Below, in pieces: positions 32,526 to 42,350 of a stretch of DNA of 64,000 nt. The notes under the pieces were generated by a model. It saw only the letters and a program-made list of their open reading frames with translations. It was not told where the DNA came from and made no database searches. Within the stretch, counting starts at the first letter, position 1; each line of letters begins with the position of its first letter. The stretch covers positions 558,001 to 622,000 of the forward strand of contig NC_016526.1 of NCBI RefSeq assembly GCF_000236905.1, read 5' to 3'. This DNA is from Tetrapisispora phaffii CBS 4417. Taxonomy: Eukaryota > Ascomycota > Saccharomycetes > Saccharomycetales > Saccharomycetaceae. The position numbers were made by a program, and so were the translations under genes.

Positions 32526-32998
32526 AAATGTTTGCAGTATGGTTTTACCCAAGTGATAATAGACCAAACTAGGATCTTCACAGTGTTCAGGAATATACTG
32601 CTATAGAACGACAACTAAGACGGTCGAGCTCAATCCAAAAGCCCCCTTTCTTACACGAGTGCAAAAAAACAACAACTGGAGAACTCAAAACCGTGCATTC
32701 TACTTACTCTAAATACTCGTTGACGGGGCTGCTTCTGTCTCATCCATATATAAAATGGCAACAACCAAGAATTTCAACATCAACGACTCAGACCCCAGAT
32801 CTTGCGACCCAGAGGAGATGTATAACACTGAAATAAAGACCTTGGTTCCTTGAGACTCTGCCTCTCGAGCGCCAAATTGCCAGTGCGGTGATAAGGAAGT
32901 TAAGTAACAATAACAGGGAAACAGACGTGAAAGGTCCCAAAGGAGCATCACAGTCCCCCTTCCTTGTATTACCACAAAGGCACGAGTTTATGCTTGGT
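32526..32998 (-). ncRNA. snR30: snR30 (U17-type) H/ACA snoRNA
   Basis: Read on the minus strand, the 3' domain carries the two rRNA-binding motifs of snR30/U17: AUAUUCCU (m1, 32596-32589) and AAACCAU (m2, 32545-32539). An ACA box follows (32531-32529) three bases before the predicted 3' end at 32526. A candidate H box AGAGUA is at 32710-32705. The 5' part (CUCGUGC followed by GGUAAUACAAGGAAGGGGG, near 32988-32955) resembles the start of S. cerevisiae snR30, which sits between AAT2 and ADE16; here it lies between the ADE gene and ASI1/AAT2. snR30 is essential for early 18S rRNA cleavages. The 3' end is firm; the 5' end (about 32998) is approximate. Length about 473, shorter than the 606 of S. 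cerevisiae. Confidence 0.9.
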
Positions 32999-33314
32999 GT
33001 CTTTTAAAGGAAAATAAGAAGAATTTTAACTTATAACAAAGAATAAATAAATATAGTAAATTTGAAAGTTATAACAAACGTATTAAAAAGTAGAATATTT
33101 GCTTCTCTTTTATACTTTTTGCAAATTTTAATTTTTTGAAAAAAATTTTTAAAGATCGGCTACCCGGCTTGTATTAGACTAGATCGTATTTCCTTTGCCA
33201 CAAGGGCAAGTTATCGAGAACAAGGTGACCTTTTGTGTTAATTCAACAATTATTATAATATTTGTAATTAAATATGTATATGTATGTATGCTTATTTGGT
33301 ATGACATGGTGAAG
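32999..33314. other. Intergenic, snR30 promoter side / ASI1 3' end
   Basis: Contains the presumed upstream region of snR30 (transcribed leftward) and the 3' flank of ASI1. Beyond a CTACCCGG motif near 33160 (similar to but not a perfect Reb1 site), nothing is evident. Confidence 0.45.
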
Positions 33315-35543
33315 TTATGTTCTGTTGAGCTTGCTGTATCCGTGGACTTCACTTCTGCAGCAGATGCAAGTATTGAAACCTCTTAGGCCAAGTGATATTC
33401 TGCAGTCCTCACAGAGTGCAAAACATCTACAAGGCCAAACCACTATATTTCTGTCGTTTGTTTTACAAACAACACATAGTACTTCGATGCTGTCGTTATC
33501 ATTTTCGTTTGTGTTGGGTGTTATTGATGATTTTCTAGAGTCCAAAGAATTTTTGAAATTAATATCTTGAAGAACATTTTCTGGGTTGAGTTTGCTGTAT
33601 TCTGATCTTGTCAGTCTTTTATTCACTCTCATTTGATATTGAAACAAATTCCACATAGATAACATCCAGCTCTTACCTTCCTTCGTATTTATTGGTTCTT
33701 TCGACAAAATTATTTCTACCAATTCATCCTTCACAGAAGATTTATCAGCGTCGTCAGTATAATCCTCTAGTTCATCAATAGTTTCTAGATTATCACTATC
33801 ATGTTCTTGCAGCCCTTCATACCCCATATAATAATCATCGCTAGAACTGTAATCTACATCACTTTCTTCGTCTTCATTGGCGCCTGCCGCAGGGATGTAA
33901 TCTTCTGATAGATCTTCTGAAGGTAGAAGCAAGACATCACCTATGTTTTCTTCATCTTGAAATTCACGGTTTAGATCGGACGTTTTGGTATCAGAAGGCC
34001 GTATTGCTGACAAGAAACTGGCATAGTTTTTATTTGTAACGTAATCGTGAAAATTTAACTTTTTACCAGGTCGTGGATCATGTTCTATTACTTCAATGTG
34101 CGTGTGTTTAAATATTTTAGTGAAGTGCCATATCAAAGATATAAACCCAGGAAAGAGAGCAACTATCACACTGAATTTTTCTTTAATACTTGATTTGTGA
34201 TCGGGTTTACCATAATTATCCAATGTATTGAATCCTTCATCAATTGAAGCATTCGATATGTTGTTATTTCTACTTCCCGATACAACTTGATTCAAAGAGG
34301 CAATTTTTTGTAGTTTATTATTATATCCGCTAATAATGAAAGAATGGTGTATTCTAGATGGTACATTTAAACTTGGAAACTCTTTTTGAATACCGAAATT
34401 AATAGAGTCAACGTCTTTACACAATAACAATGCAAATTTGTTAATCACAACTGAAAACTCTTGTTCACCTGTACAATGTAAATGGCTCCACCAGTTGTTC
34501 ATGAAAGAATAATACTGTAATTCTTTTGTGTCTCTTGAACTATTTCCAAAAAAATCTTTCCTTACTAAACACGATAATAAGTAACATAGCACCGATATTG
34601 CTACTATTAGAATAGAGAATATTTTCGGAAAATGTCTAAAATATGTTGTTAGCGGGAAGTATATGATATCACCAGTCATCATTGAACAGAATAAGTACGT
34701 CAAGAAGATAACATTAACAACTGTACTTGCTAATAACCTATAGTGCTTAATATTAAACATCTCTACCACATGTATTATAATTCTTCCCACCATTGCCATT
34801 AAACAGTCTGATATTGTATGTAATCTTAAGATTGACTCAGTAGAAAATGTATTATCATTAATTGGTGTTAGATTTGAAAAGTGAGAGTAATGTCTGCTCA
34901 TTATATAAAATTGAATAGACAGTTCAAAAATGGTATAGTCACTTTCTTCCATTGGTTTCGAATTTGATGTAATTGTAATGAACGTCTCTATGCAATGTGA
35001 CCATGAAAACAGAGAAAACAATCTTACCAAAAATGGTTCTAAACCAATTTTCTCCATATACGAGGAATCATTGATTGGGATGATATCCACCTCAACAAGA
35101 CCTTGCAATATGATAAACACGGAAGGAATCAAAGCAGAAAGATGCATAAGAAAGGTGGACCATAATGGTAATTTCCTCCATTGACCTACCCTATTATTAG
35201 CATTATTAGCATTGTTTAAAATTGTACTATTAGTCAAAGAAGACATTTGAATCAGTCTATTCAGCAGTATTGCGGTGACAAAACATAGTATAGCATAGGA
35301 ACTAAAAAAATAACCTATTATATCAATAAACAACGAATAATTTTGATAGAAACTCGGATCATCGTCTGGAGTTGTCTGTCCAATTGATTGATGGTATTGT
35401 AACTTGGTAGCATCAGAGAATGACAAACCAATCCTATAAGGTAAATTAATCAGATTTGTCCATGTATCGTTTCCTGCAACGAGATATTGATTTGATCTAT
35501 TCAAATACGTCAGTGTATCGAGAATATCGGAAGAATTAGACAT
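33315..35543 (-). CDS. ASI1: Asi1, RING ubiquitin ligase of the inner nuclear membrane
   Basis: A 742-residue membrane protein ending in a RING finger: CVVCKTNDRNIVVWPCRCFALCEDC...CICC (about 688-732). The N-terminal half has about five hydrophobic spans (for example IIGYFFSSYAILCFVTAIL, FLMHLSALIPSVFIILQGL, VVNVIFLTYLFCSMM, IFSILIVAISVLCYLLSCL). An acidic cytosolic/nucleoplasmic stretch lies at about 550-620. This is the architecture of Asi1 (YMR119W, 624). Asi1 with Asi2 and Asi3 ubiquitinates latent Stp1/Stp2 and mislocalised proteins at the inner nuclear membrane. It is about 120 residues longer than the S. cerevisiae protein, mainly in the acidic linker. Confidence 0.9.
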   Translation of the reverse strand: MSNSSDILDTLTYLNRSNQYLVAGNDTWTNLINLPYRIGLSFSDATKLQYHQSIGQTTPDDDPSFYQNYSLFIDIIGYFFSSYAILCFVTAILLNRLIQMSSLTNSTILNNANNANNRVGQWRKLPLWSTFLMHLSALIPSVFIILQGLVEVDIIPINDSSYMEKIGLEPFLVRLFSLFSWSHCIETFITITSNSKPMEESDYTIFELSIQFYIMSRHYSHFSNLTPINDNTFSTESILRLHTISDCLMAMVGRIIIHVVEMFNIKHYRLLASTVVNVIFLTYLFCSMMTGDIIYFPLTTYFRHFPKIFSILIVAISVLCYLLSCLVRKDFFGNSSRDTKELQYYSFMNNWWSHLHCTGEQEFSVVINKFALLLCKDVDSINFGIQKEFPSLNVPSRIHHSFIISGYNNKLQKIASLNQVVSGSRNNNISNASIDEGFNTLDNYGKPDHKSSIKEKFSVIVALFPGFISLIWHFTKIFKHTHIEVIEHDPRPGKKLNFHDYVTNKNYASFLSAIRPSDTKTSDLNREFQDEENIGDVLLLPSEDLSEDYIPAAGANEDEESDVDYSSSDDYYMGYEGLQEHDSDNLETIDELEDYTDDADKSSVKDELVEIILSKEPINTKEGKSWMLSMWNLFQYQMRVNKRLTRSEYSKLNPENVLQDINFKNSLDSRKSSITPNTNENDNDSIEVLCVVCKTNDRNIVVWPCRCFALCEDCRISLGLRGFNTCICCRSEVHGYSKLNRT

Positions 35544-36362
35544 TTACCCAAACAATTCTAAGTTTTTTTTGTATTAGCCGCTGTCCAATTATTTTACTAA
35601 GTACCAGTTAACTCCAAACTGTAATCACTAAATGAAGTCTCAGGGGATCAGTATCAAACGTCTAGTATAATCCTACAGCAAAATCTATACTTGTCACTCT
35701 TCCTTGAAAATCGAGCAACATGTATATATATCAAGTTATGTTCTTATAAGTAACTGATTATTAGTAGAATAATCATTTAAATTCTTGCTCTTATATAGTA
35801 TGATAAAGGCGCTTAAAAGATTTAAACGAACCCTTTTTTTGTTGAGAAACAATGGACGGCCGGGCAACTAACCAAAGTGGGGGTAACCTGCACTCTAAGA
35901 CACGATGGCCATGAACAACCGTCTATCTATCCATCATATACAAGAGTTGTTGAAGTGAGGTCTACCACGTATCAATTATTAAAAAAAGTAATGGATTGTA
36001 GAGAGGCATTGACATATACGATGACCAATTGGTAACTTGCAACGGTTATTGACGGTGACACACCTTTTAGCTGTAAGAGTTGCATACATACAGGTGCATT
36101 CTACCCTCTTCTAAGTACCAAATCAGGTCCGGGTAGCGATGCAACAACATTCAGCAATTTAATGACCAATACGTAAGAGCACAGCCAAGCCGTTTCAATT
36201 TAACCATCAGAAGAGTCATAAACTTATGGTTCATGGTAGATGAGATTTGTAGTATACATATAAATATACAAATACAACGTTGTGTGACTTCTTCTCTTAC
36301 TGTAGTTATTTCAATTCTTTACACTCGAAAACCCAGGATAGTATACAATTATTGTTACAACA
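35544..36362. other. Divergent intergenic, ASI1 / AAT2
   Basis: 819 bases of shared promoter. AT-rich near ASI1, more mixed from 35860 on, with CCGGGTAG (36130-36137) as a near-Reb1 motif. No coding relic or RNA gene recognised. Confidence 0.5.
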
Positions 36363-37604
36363 ATGTTCGAAGATATTCCTCTTTTACCTGCTGATGCTTT
36401 ATTCGGTATTAAGCAAAGATACGGTCAGGATGATAGAGCCTTGAAAGTTGATCTTGGTATTGGTGCCTATAGGGATAATGAAGGTAAACCATGGGTTTTA
36501 CCATCTGTTAGAAAAGCTGAGAAATTGATTCATGAAGATCCAGAATTTAATCATGAATATTTGGGTATTACTGGTTTGAAATCATTGACCGATGGTGCTG
36601 CAAAAGTTATTCTTGGGGAAGATTCTGCTGCTCTGAAGGAGGATAGGGTAGTTTCTATTCAATCATTGTCTGGTACTGGTGCTTTACATGTTTCTGCTAA
36701 GTTTTTTTCAAAGTTCTGGCCATCCAAGAAAGTTTACTTGTCAAACCCTACGTGGGCTAACCATAAGACTATTTACGAGGTCCAAGGGCTAACAACATCA
36801 GTCTATTCTTACTGGGATGCGGCCAGCAAGACTTTGTGCATCGATGGGTTTGTTAATGCCATCAAGAGCGCCGACGAAGGTTCTATTTTCGTTCTACACG
36901 CTTGTGCACATAACCCTACTGGTCTTGACCCTACTAAGGAACAATGGGTGAAAGTCATCGACGCATTACGCGAAGGTAAACACATAGCTCTGTTCGACTC
37001 GGCATACCAAGGTTTTGCCTCCGGTGACTTAGCTAATGACGCTTACTCCGTTAGATTAGGTGTTGAGAAATTGAGTGAAGAACTTCCAATCTTTATTTGC
37101 CAATCGTTTGCTAAGAACGTGGGTATGTATGGTGAAAGAGTCGGATGTTTCCACATCGTTCTACCTTTAAAAGAAACTTCAAAGACACTGGAAGAGACAA
37201 AAGCTGCCATCTCATCTCAATTGGCAAGAATCATTAGAAGTGAGGTCTCCAACCCTCCTTCCTACGGTGCCAAAATTGTAGCAAAGATCTTGAACAACAC
37301 TGAACTGACTCAACAATGGCATGAAGATATGGTAACCATGTCGTCCAGAATCAACGAGATGAGAGAACAATTGAAAAATCACCTAACATCATTGGGGACC
37401 CCGGGGACTTGGAATCACATAACCGAACAAACCGGTATGTTCTCCTTCACAGGGTTGACAAAAGAAATGGTAGCAAGACTAGAGACAAACTATGGTATCT
37501 ATATGGTGCCAAACGGTAGAGCATCCATCGCAGGGTTAAACACCGGCAACGTCAAGTACGTTGCCACCTCAATTGATGAAACAGTACGCCAGTTCTCCAC
37601 TTAG
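36363..37604 (+). CDS. AAT2: Aspartate aminotransferase, Aat2 type
   Basis: A 413-residue class-I PLP aminotransferase (S. cerevisiae Aat2, YLR027C, 418). It interconverts aspartate/2-oxoglutarate and oxaloacetate/glutamate. Visible motifs are HACAHNPTGLDPT (the Asn contacting PLP), DSAYQGFASGDL, and the PLP lysine in SFAKN (Lys251). No mitochondrial presequence is apparent, so a cytosolic form fits. The C-terminus is RQFST, not a peroxisomal tripeptide. Upstream ASI1 is a chromosome XIII gene; AAT2 itself is on chromosome XII, again showing the merged order. Confidence 0.96.
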   Translation: MFEDIPLLPADALFGIKQRYGQDDRALKVDLGIGAYRDNEGKPWVLPSVRKAEKLIHEDPEFNHEYLGITGLKSLTDGAAKVILGEDSAALKEDRVVSIQSLSGTGALHVSAKFFSKFWPSKKVYLSNPTWANHKTIYEVQGLTTSVYSYWDAASKTLCIDGFVNAIKSADEGSIFVLHACAHNPTGLDPTKEQWVKVIDALREGKHIALFDSAYQGFASGDLANDAYSVRLGVEKLSEELPIFICQSFAKNVGMYGERVGCFHIVLPLKETSKTLEETKAAISSQLARIIRSEVSNPPSYGAKIVAKILNNTELTQQWHEDMVTMSSRINEMREQLKNHLTSLGTPGTWNHITEQTGMFSFTGLTKEMVARLETNYGIYMVPNGRASIAGLNTGNVKYVATSIDETVRQFST

Positions 37605-38056
37605 TTCCATGTCTACTCATACTCATACCCATACACTCATATATACATATCTAGGTACATACTGCATGTAGTTAAGCCATACATCTGTTATTGTAACCAC
37701 TCCGTCACTTGGCATATGTGCCATCTGGCATTTACCCGTCTTTCCGTTTTTCGGATATCGCCCTTAGATTTCACCGTTCGGTCATTACAGTCATTGTTAT
37801 TGGTCATACCACTAAGAACAAGTCTAGTCACCATTGGAAAGTGATCCTTTCCAATGAACCAATCTCTTGCAACACATTCTTACAATTAATATGCCATAAC
37901 TTGAAATACACACACCATATATTTATATATAGGTGACTGCTTATCTGGGTTCTGTTTTTACTCTACATATCGTTCCTCTATTGTTATCTTGAGTCAAGAG
38001 ACAGACACTCTCAGAGTATATTATATCAGAAAAGAAATATCATTATCGCAACCAAT
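37605..38056. promoter_or_regulatory. SDH3 promoter with CCAAT dyad
   Basis: ATTGGAAAG (37833-37841) and CTTTCCAAT (37847-37855) form a perfect 9-base inverted repeat around five bases. Each arm carries a CCAAT box, and a third CCAAT (ACCAAT) follows at 37858-37863. CCAAT boxes bind the Hap2/3/4/5 complex, which activates respiratory genes, and the next gene is SDH3. The remainder of the region is unremarkable. Confidence 0.65.
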
Positions 38057-38611
38057 ATGTTTAAACTAGGTTTGAATAAGTCTGCTAATTTCATGCTACT
38101 TAAAAACACAGCTGCTTCTAAGAGTCTGTTTTTGAATAGATCAATTGTAAACAAGAGACTGTTTTCGATTTCGAAATCAGCAAGAAACAAAATCACAACT
38201 CAAGCTGAAGATACTTTATTATCAAAACAAAGAGGCAATAGACCTATTTCACCACATCTGACGATTTACCAACCTCAGTTGACTTGGTACTTATCTTCTT
38301 TACATCGTCTAACCGCTGTTTTCTTAGGGGCAACCTTCTATGTGGTTACTATTTCATTTGGTTTGTCTGCTTTGTTAGGTTTAGGTTTAACTGCTGACAA
38401 TTTATCGAATTGGTACCATAACAAGTTTTCCCCGACTTCACAGTCTGTGATCAAGGCTCTATATAGTTACATGTTTGCATTGCAATTCACATTATCTGTT
38501 AGACATTTCGTTTGGGACATGGGTAAAGAATTGAGCTTGAAAGGTGTTTACAGAACAGGTTACGGCGCCCTAGCCCTTTCTGCCGTACTAGGTACTTACC
38601 TATGGTGGTAA
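38057..38611 (+). CDS. SDH3: Succinate dehydrogenase cytochrome b subunit, Sdh3 type
   Basis: A 184-residue protein with a basic, hydroxylated N-terminal mitochondrial presequence (about 1-50), the family signature [20 protein letters not shown] followed by LHR (about 61-83), and three hydrophobic membrane spans (about 87-115, 130-150, 165-183). Complex II membrane-anchor subunit: it binds ubiquinone with Sdh4 in the inner membrane. The start FKLGLNKSA and the QPQLTW signature are closer to Sdh3 (YKL141W) than to its ohnolog Shh3 (YMR118C), and CTK1 beside it is also the chromosome XI arrangement. TGL1, between SDH3 and CTK1 on chromosome XI, is absent. Confidence 0.93.
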   Translation: MFKLGLNKSANFMLLKNTAASKSLFLNRSIVNKRLFSISKSARNKITTQAEDTLLSKQRGNRPISPHLTIYQPQLTWYLSSLHRLTAVFLGATFYVVTISFGLSALLGLGLTADNLSNWYHNKFSPTSQSVIKALYSYMFALQFTLSVRHFVWDMGKELSLKGVYRTGYGALALSAVLGTYLWW

Positions 38612-39210
38612 TGAACCATACTAGATGCATACAGAACTAGTTCAATGTGATCTTTTGGAACAAAACTCAACAAAAAAAACTAGAGATTCGCCATGGTTGG
38701 CAATCGTCTATTTTTTTGTTGCGTTTGTTTTTCACGATTCAAAATGCATACATGCTCAATTAAAATAATATTTATATGTTAAATAGTTACATGATCTTAT
38801 TTATTCTTATTTATTCTACAACCCACTCCCTCGTCTTCTTCCCTTCTCAACAGAATACGTGCTTTCATTTGAAAGCATCTAACGTCTTCGTTATTCATAG
38901 TGTGTCTCTGTCATCTATGACCTTAAATTTAAACCGTGCAGTCACGTGCCCATTTTCAAATGCTTGTTCGAAGAACTTTTAGAAAATTTTATCCATCAAA
39001 TTATAATAATTTGATGGATAAAACAGTTAAAATTGTTAATTAATTCAAAGATTCTGATGTTCATCAGAGTAGATTCAACACATTGATTCAGTACAGCGGA
39101 GGACTGCTGCTTTGGGGAATTGTTTTACATTAAAAAAACACGACGAATAAGGGTAGCTTCTGGTCTAGTAAAAAGGTCGATTGACATACATTTGATTTCT
39201 GAGATATACA
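38612..39210. promoter_or_regulatory. SDH3 to CTK1 intergenic with E-box and strong inverted repeat
   Basis: TCACGTG at 38942-38948 is a Cbf1-type site. A perfect 17-base inverted repeat with a three-base centre lies at 38987-39003 and 39007-39023, about 190 bases before CTK1. No gene remains of TGL1. Confidence 0.65.
38987..39023. repeat. 17-base perfect inverted repeat upstream of CTK1
   Basis: Arm 38987-39003 is the exact reverse complement of 39007-39023, with TAA between. Very AT-rich, able to form a cruciform in DNA or a hairpin in RNA. Confidence 0.95.
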
Positions 39211-40722
39211 ATGGCATATTATAATAAAGGTAGTAATAGTAACTACAATAATAAGAATTTTAAAAGACCTGGGAGTCAGAATAATAAGAATAATAGTAAC
39301 AGTAATAATAGTCATGCAAAAAAACTGAAAATAGGCAACGATATAAATGACAAAGACTTAAATGGCAAGAACAATCGATACGATAGCAATAGATCTGCTG
39401 TGAACGGGATACAATCTGTGGATAATAGTAGGTACCAGAGGTCGAGGTACAGTGGAAGCACAGCGACAGTTAGGAAAAGTACAGCCAGTTCTGTAGTGCA
39501 AGAGAAAAAGAACAAAACGTTAGATTTGCCAAAGGGACCTAAGTCTACTTTAACATCAAGATATAATGCAAACATCTCTAAACCTGTGAATAAAGTGAAA
39601 GTATTACCTACAACGTTTATTAATGAAAAAAGAACAGAGTCAGTTTATGAAAAATTGGTACAAGTAGGTGAAGGTACCTATGGCAAAGTTTATAAAGCCA
39701 AAAATTTAGTTACCAATAAATTAGTTGCATTGAAAAAGTTAAGATTAGAGTCTGAGAGAGAAGGCTTTCCAATTACTTCAATCAGAGAAATTAAAATACT
39801 ACAATCTTTACAACATAAAAATATTTCTACTTTAAATGAAATTATGATCGAACAACAAAAAATAGTATACATGATATTTGAATACGCCGATAATGACTTA
39901 AGTGGGTTGTTAATGAATAATAAAATTAGCATTAATGTTGGACAATGTAAAGATATATTTATGCAGTTACTGAAAGGTGTTCAATATTTACATGACCATA
40001 ATATTCTGCATAGAGATATAAAAGGTTCCAACATCTTAGTGGATAATAAAGGTAGATTAAAAATTACAGATTTTGGGTTAGCAAGAAAGATGAAACAAAA
40101 AGCATCCACCACTGCTTTCTTACATGATTATACTAATCGAGTTATTACTTTATGGTATCGACCTCCAGAATTATTGATGGGTACTACTAATTACTCTACA
40201 GAGGTTGATATGTGGGGATGTGGATGCCTTTTAGTCGAATTATTTAACAAAACAGCAATTTTTCAAGGGACTAATGAGATTCAACAACTAGAAGCCATCT
40301 TCAAAATATTAGGAACGCCAACTATACACAATTTCCCTAATATTTTTGAAATGCCTTGGTTTTTTATGACTATTCCACAGCAAACAACAATTTATGAAAA
40401 TCATTTCGATGAAAAGTTCTCTTCGATTCTTCCTTCTGTAGCATGCATTGATCTAGCAAAAAGTCTACTGAATTATAATCAAAGTGAGAGATTTACTGCC
40501 TCCAAGGCATTGGAAAGTGAATTTTTCAAAGAAACACCCATTGCAGAACCTCTAATACTAGAGAATCACCAAGGTTATCATGAATATGAGGTTAAACTTG
40601 CCCGTAAGCAAAAAAGAGAACAATTAAATAAACAATCTCATCAAGATAAACAAAAATTAGCATCTGTCTCTTCTTCAACATCTTTGTCATCTTTAAATTT
40701 GTCGTCAATGTCTAACAAATAG
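39211..40722 (+). CDS. CTK1: Ctk1, catalytic kinase of the CTDK-I complex
   Basis: A 503-residue cyclin-dependent kinase (S. cerevisiae Ctk1, YKL139W, 528). An Asn/Lys-rich N-terminus (about 1-145) precedes the kinase domain: GEGTYGKV (about 153), VALKKL, the cyclin-binding helix PITSIRE (about 186), HRDIKGSN (about 266), DFGLA (about 287) and the activation loop ending DYTNRVITLWYRPPE. Ctk1 with cyclin Ctk2 and Ctk3 phosphorylates Ser2 of the RNA polymerase II C-terminal repeats during elongation. The Ser-rich C-terminus is variable. HSK3 follows tail to tail as on S. cerevisiae chromosome XI. Confidence 0.95.
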   Translation: MAYYNKGSNSNYNNKNFKRPGSQNNKNNSNSNNSHAKKLKIGNDINDKDLNGKNNRYDSNRSAVNGIQSVDNSRYQRSRYSGSTATVRKSTASSVVQEKKNKTLDLPKGPKSTLTSRYNANISKPVNKVKVLPTTFINEKRTESVYEKLVQVGEGTYGKVYKAKNLVTNKLVALKKLRLESEREGFPITSIREIKILQSLQHKNISTLNEIMIEQQKIVYMIFEYADNDLSGLLMNNKISINVGQCKDIFMQLLKGVQYLHDHNILHRDIKGSNILVDNKGRLKITDFGLARKMKQKASTTAFLHDYTNRVITLWYRPPELLMGTTNYSTEVDMWGCGCLLVELFNKTAIFQGTNEIQQLEAIFKILGTPTIHNFPNIFEMPWFFMTIPQQTTIYENHFDEKFSSILPSVACIDLAKSLLNYNQSERFTASKALESEFFKETPIAEPLILENHQGYHEYEVKLARKQKREQLNKQSHQDKQKLASVSSSTSLSSLNLSSMSNK

Positions 40723-41050
40723 TTGACGAGATCATGAATGAGGAAGTGCACAACAATTATCATAGTTATTGTAACTAGCGTGGTTAGTAATAAGAATAAT
40801 CAATGATTACAGTATTCGTATTAATTTCTTTCAGACACTGTTATCAATATAATTTATATAACTTCATAAAATATAAATAAAATCAATTAATGCATTTAGA
40901 ATAACCATTGATCTGTCATTATAATATTATATATTTATACGTACATATTGTTACAATACCGTTATTATGTAGTTAGCCTAAATAAATAACAATAATTAAA
41001 GAAGCACAAAAACATAACCAGTGCTAATGTGAAATGTAATTAATGATTAA
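40723..41050. other. Intergenic, CTK1 / HSK3 convergent 3' ends
   Basis: AT-rich; nothing beyond presumed polyadenylation signals. Confidence 0.55.
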
Positions 41051-41353
41051 TTACTTGCTATCACCACTATTTTCGTTAACCCCATTGTTCTCATTATCCA
41101 TTGTTTCACTCGTTGTAATCTCATTAGCATCATTAGCAGCACGAGTGGACGCATTTGATGTCACTTTATCTTGGAAATATAAATCACTTCCCATCAACCA
41201 ACTGGCATGCAACTTACCTAGTTGATTTATTATATTAGTATTGCATTGTTTAGACATAGTATCAAGATGCTGTGTAGCTTCCTCCAAATTATCTTGCAAT
41301 TGTGATAATTGTTCCGCTAATCTGCTATATTGTCTCTGTTTGGTATCGTTCAT
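41051..41353 (-). CDS. HSK3: Hsk3, DASH/Dam1 kinetochore complex subunit
   Basis: A 100-residue protein whose first 65 residues match the short Hsk3 (YKL138C-A, 69 residues): KQRQYSRLAEQLSQLQDNL, then LDTMSKQCN and NQLGKLHASWLMGS. It is one helix-rich subunit of the ten-protein DASH ring that couples kinetochores to microtubules. The extra 30 C-terminal residues are polar (Asn/Glu/Thr-rich) and likely disordered. Position directly after CTK1 is as in S. cerevisiae. Confidence 0.92.
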   Translation of the reverse strand: MNDTKQRQYSRLAEQLSQLQDNLEEATQHLDTMSKQCNTNIINQLGKLHASWLMGSDLYFQDKVTSNASTRAANDANEITTSETMDNENNGVNENSGDSK

Positions 41354-41732
41354 TTTTACTCAAAAAGACTGTTAAATTAGATATGCAGCTCAATAATAAC
41401 TTATCAATTTAAACTATTATTTTAATTCAATCGCTGTTCTATAAATATTACATTAAAATAAACTTTTAAATCTAATCTAATTGTTATAATGAATATCAAT
41501 TGTCGTGTTTTTTAATAGAGCTTTTATTATGCGGGAGATGACTTTTTATGTAAACATTAGAAACAACAATATAAAATTTAAAAGGAACTTGATCTACTTT
41601 CTATTGTATATACTTTTGGTGTTGATTATAGTTACTTATTCCTTATTTAAAACTTAAATTGTAACGGTGGAAGTGCATCTACTTGGAATTTCATTCGAGC
41701 ATAAGTTTGTTATATTACAATAACAGAGTACC
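41354..41732. other. Divergent intergenic, HSK3 / SPC24
   Basis: Shared promoter of two kinetochore genes, AT-rich. In S. cerevisiae these genes are on different chromosomes (XI and XIII), so the divergent pairing is a product of the merged order. No specific site recognised. Confidence 0.5.
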
Positions 41733-42350
41733 ATGTCTAATAATGAGATGTTGGAAAATCCAACAGAATTGCTAAAAAACTTACAGGAGTTGTTCTTAGT
41801 TGAGCACGATGTTAAATCATTGGAAAAGATTGATACCAGTATCAATAGATTGACAGAATTAACAAAAGAAAAATTAAATTCAAACCATATTGAAATTTCT
41901 AAGCAAACTAGCGTCTTGGATAAAGGTAACATAGATATTTCTGCTTTAAGAGATCAATTGGAAAGAGCGCAAGATGAGTCTGACCAATATAAGTCTGCCA
42001 ATGCAATGGAAACTAAAATACAGGAACTAGAACGATTAGAAGCTGAGGTAAAGAGAATACGAGAAGATCTTAATGAAAAAGTGTCGACTTTGGTGAAATT
42101 AGACAAAGAGATAGCAAATGAAGTCAATTTTGATGATAAAAGTTCTATGAATTCAGATGACCCAATAACAAAGGCTAATATTCTAAAATTGAAGCTCTAT
42201 AGATCAATGGGGGTTATTGTAGACTCCGTAAACAATCAAATACTTATAAATCAAGAAAATGGTGAAATTGATATTTTGCCAATAGAAAATGAGTACAGTG
42301 ACTATTTTGTTACTAAACATATTTGGAGTAAAATTAAAAACAGAAAATAA
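41733..42350 (+). CDS. SPC24: Spc24, Ndc80 complex subunit
   Basis: A 205-residue protein (S. cerevisiae Spc24, YMR117C, 213). A coiled coil spans about 40-130 (ALRDQLERAQDESDQY and following heptads), followed by a compact globular C-terminal domain (about 150-205, ILKLKLYRSMGVIVDSVNNQ to the end). That domain pairs with Spc25 to bind the inner kinetochore. Identification is from position and this coiled-coil plus RWD-like layout. Confidence 0.9.
   Translation: MSNNEMLENPTELLKNLQELFLVEHDVKSLEKIDTSINRLTELTKEKLNSNHIEISKQTSVLDKGNIDISALRDQLERAQDESDQYKSANAMETKIQELERLEAEVKRIREDLNEKVSTLVKLDKEIANEVNFDDKSSMNSDDPITKANILKLKLYRSMGVIVDSVNNQILINQENGEIDILPIENEYSDYFVTKHIWSKIKNRK

Noticed and set aside
38057..38611. 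SHH3 rather than SDH3
   Set aside because: Signature residues ([24 protein letters not shown]) and the adjacent CTK1 favour SDH3, though synteny on the YMR side would permit SHH3.
38942..39023. Possible point centromere (CDEI-like TCACGTG followed by AT-rich DNA)
   Set aside because: I find no CDEIII-like sequence (TGTTT.TG..TTCCGAA) at the right distance, and the AT-rich part is a palindrome.
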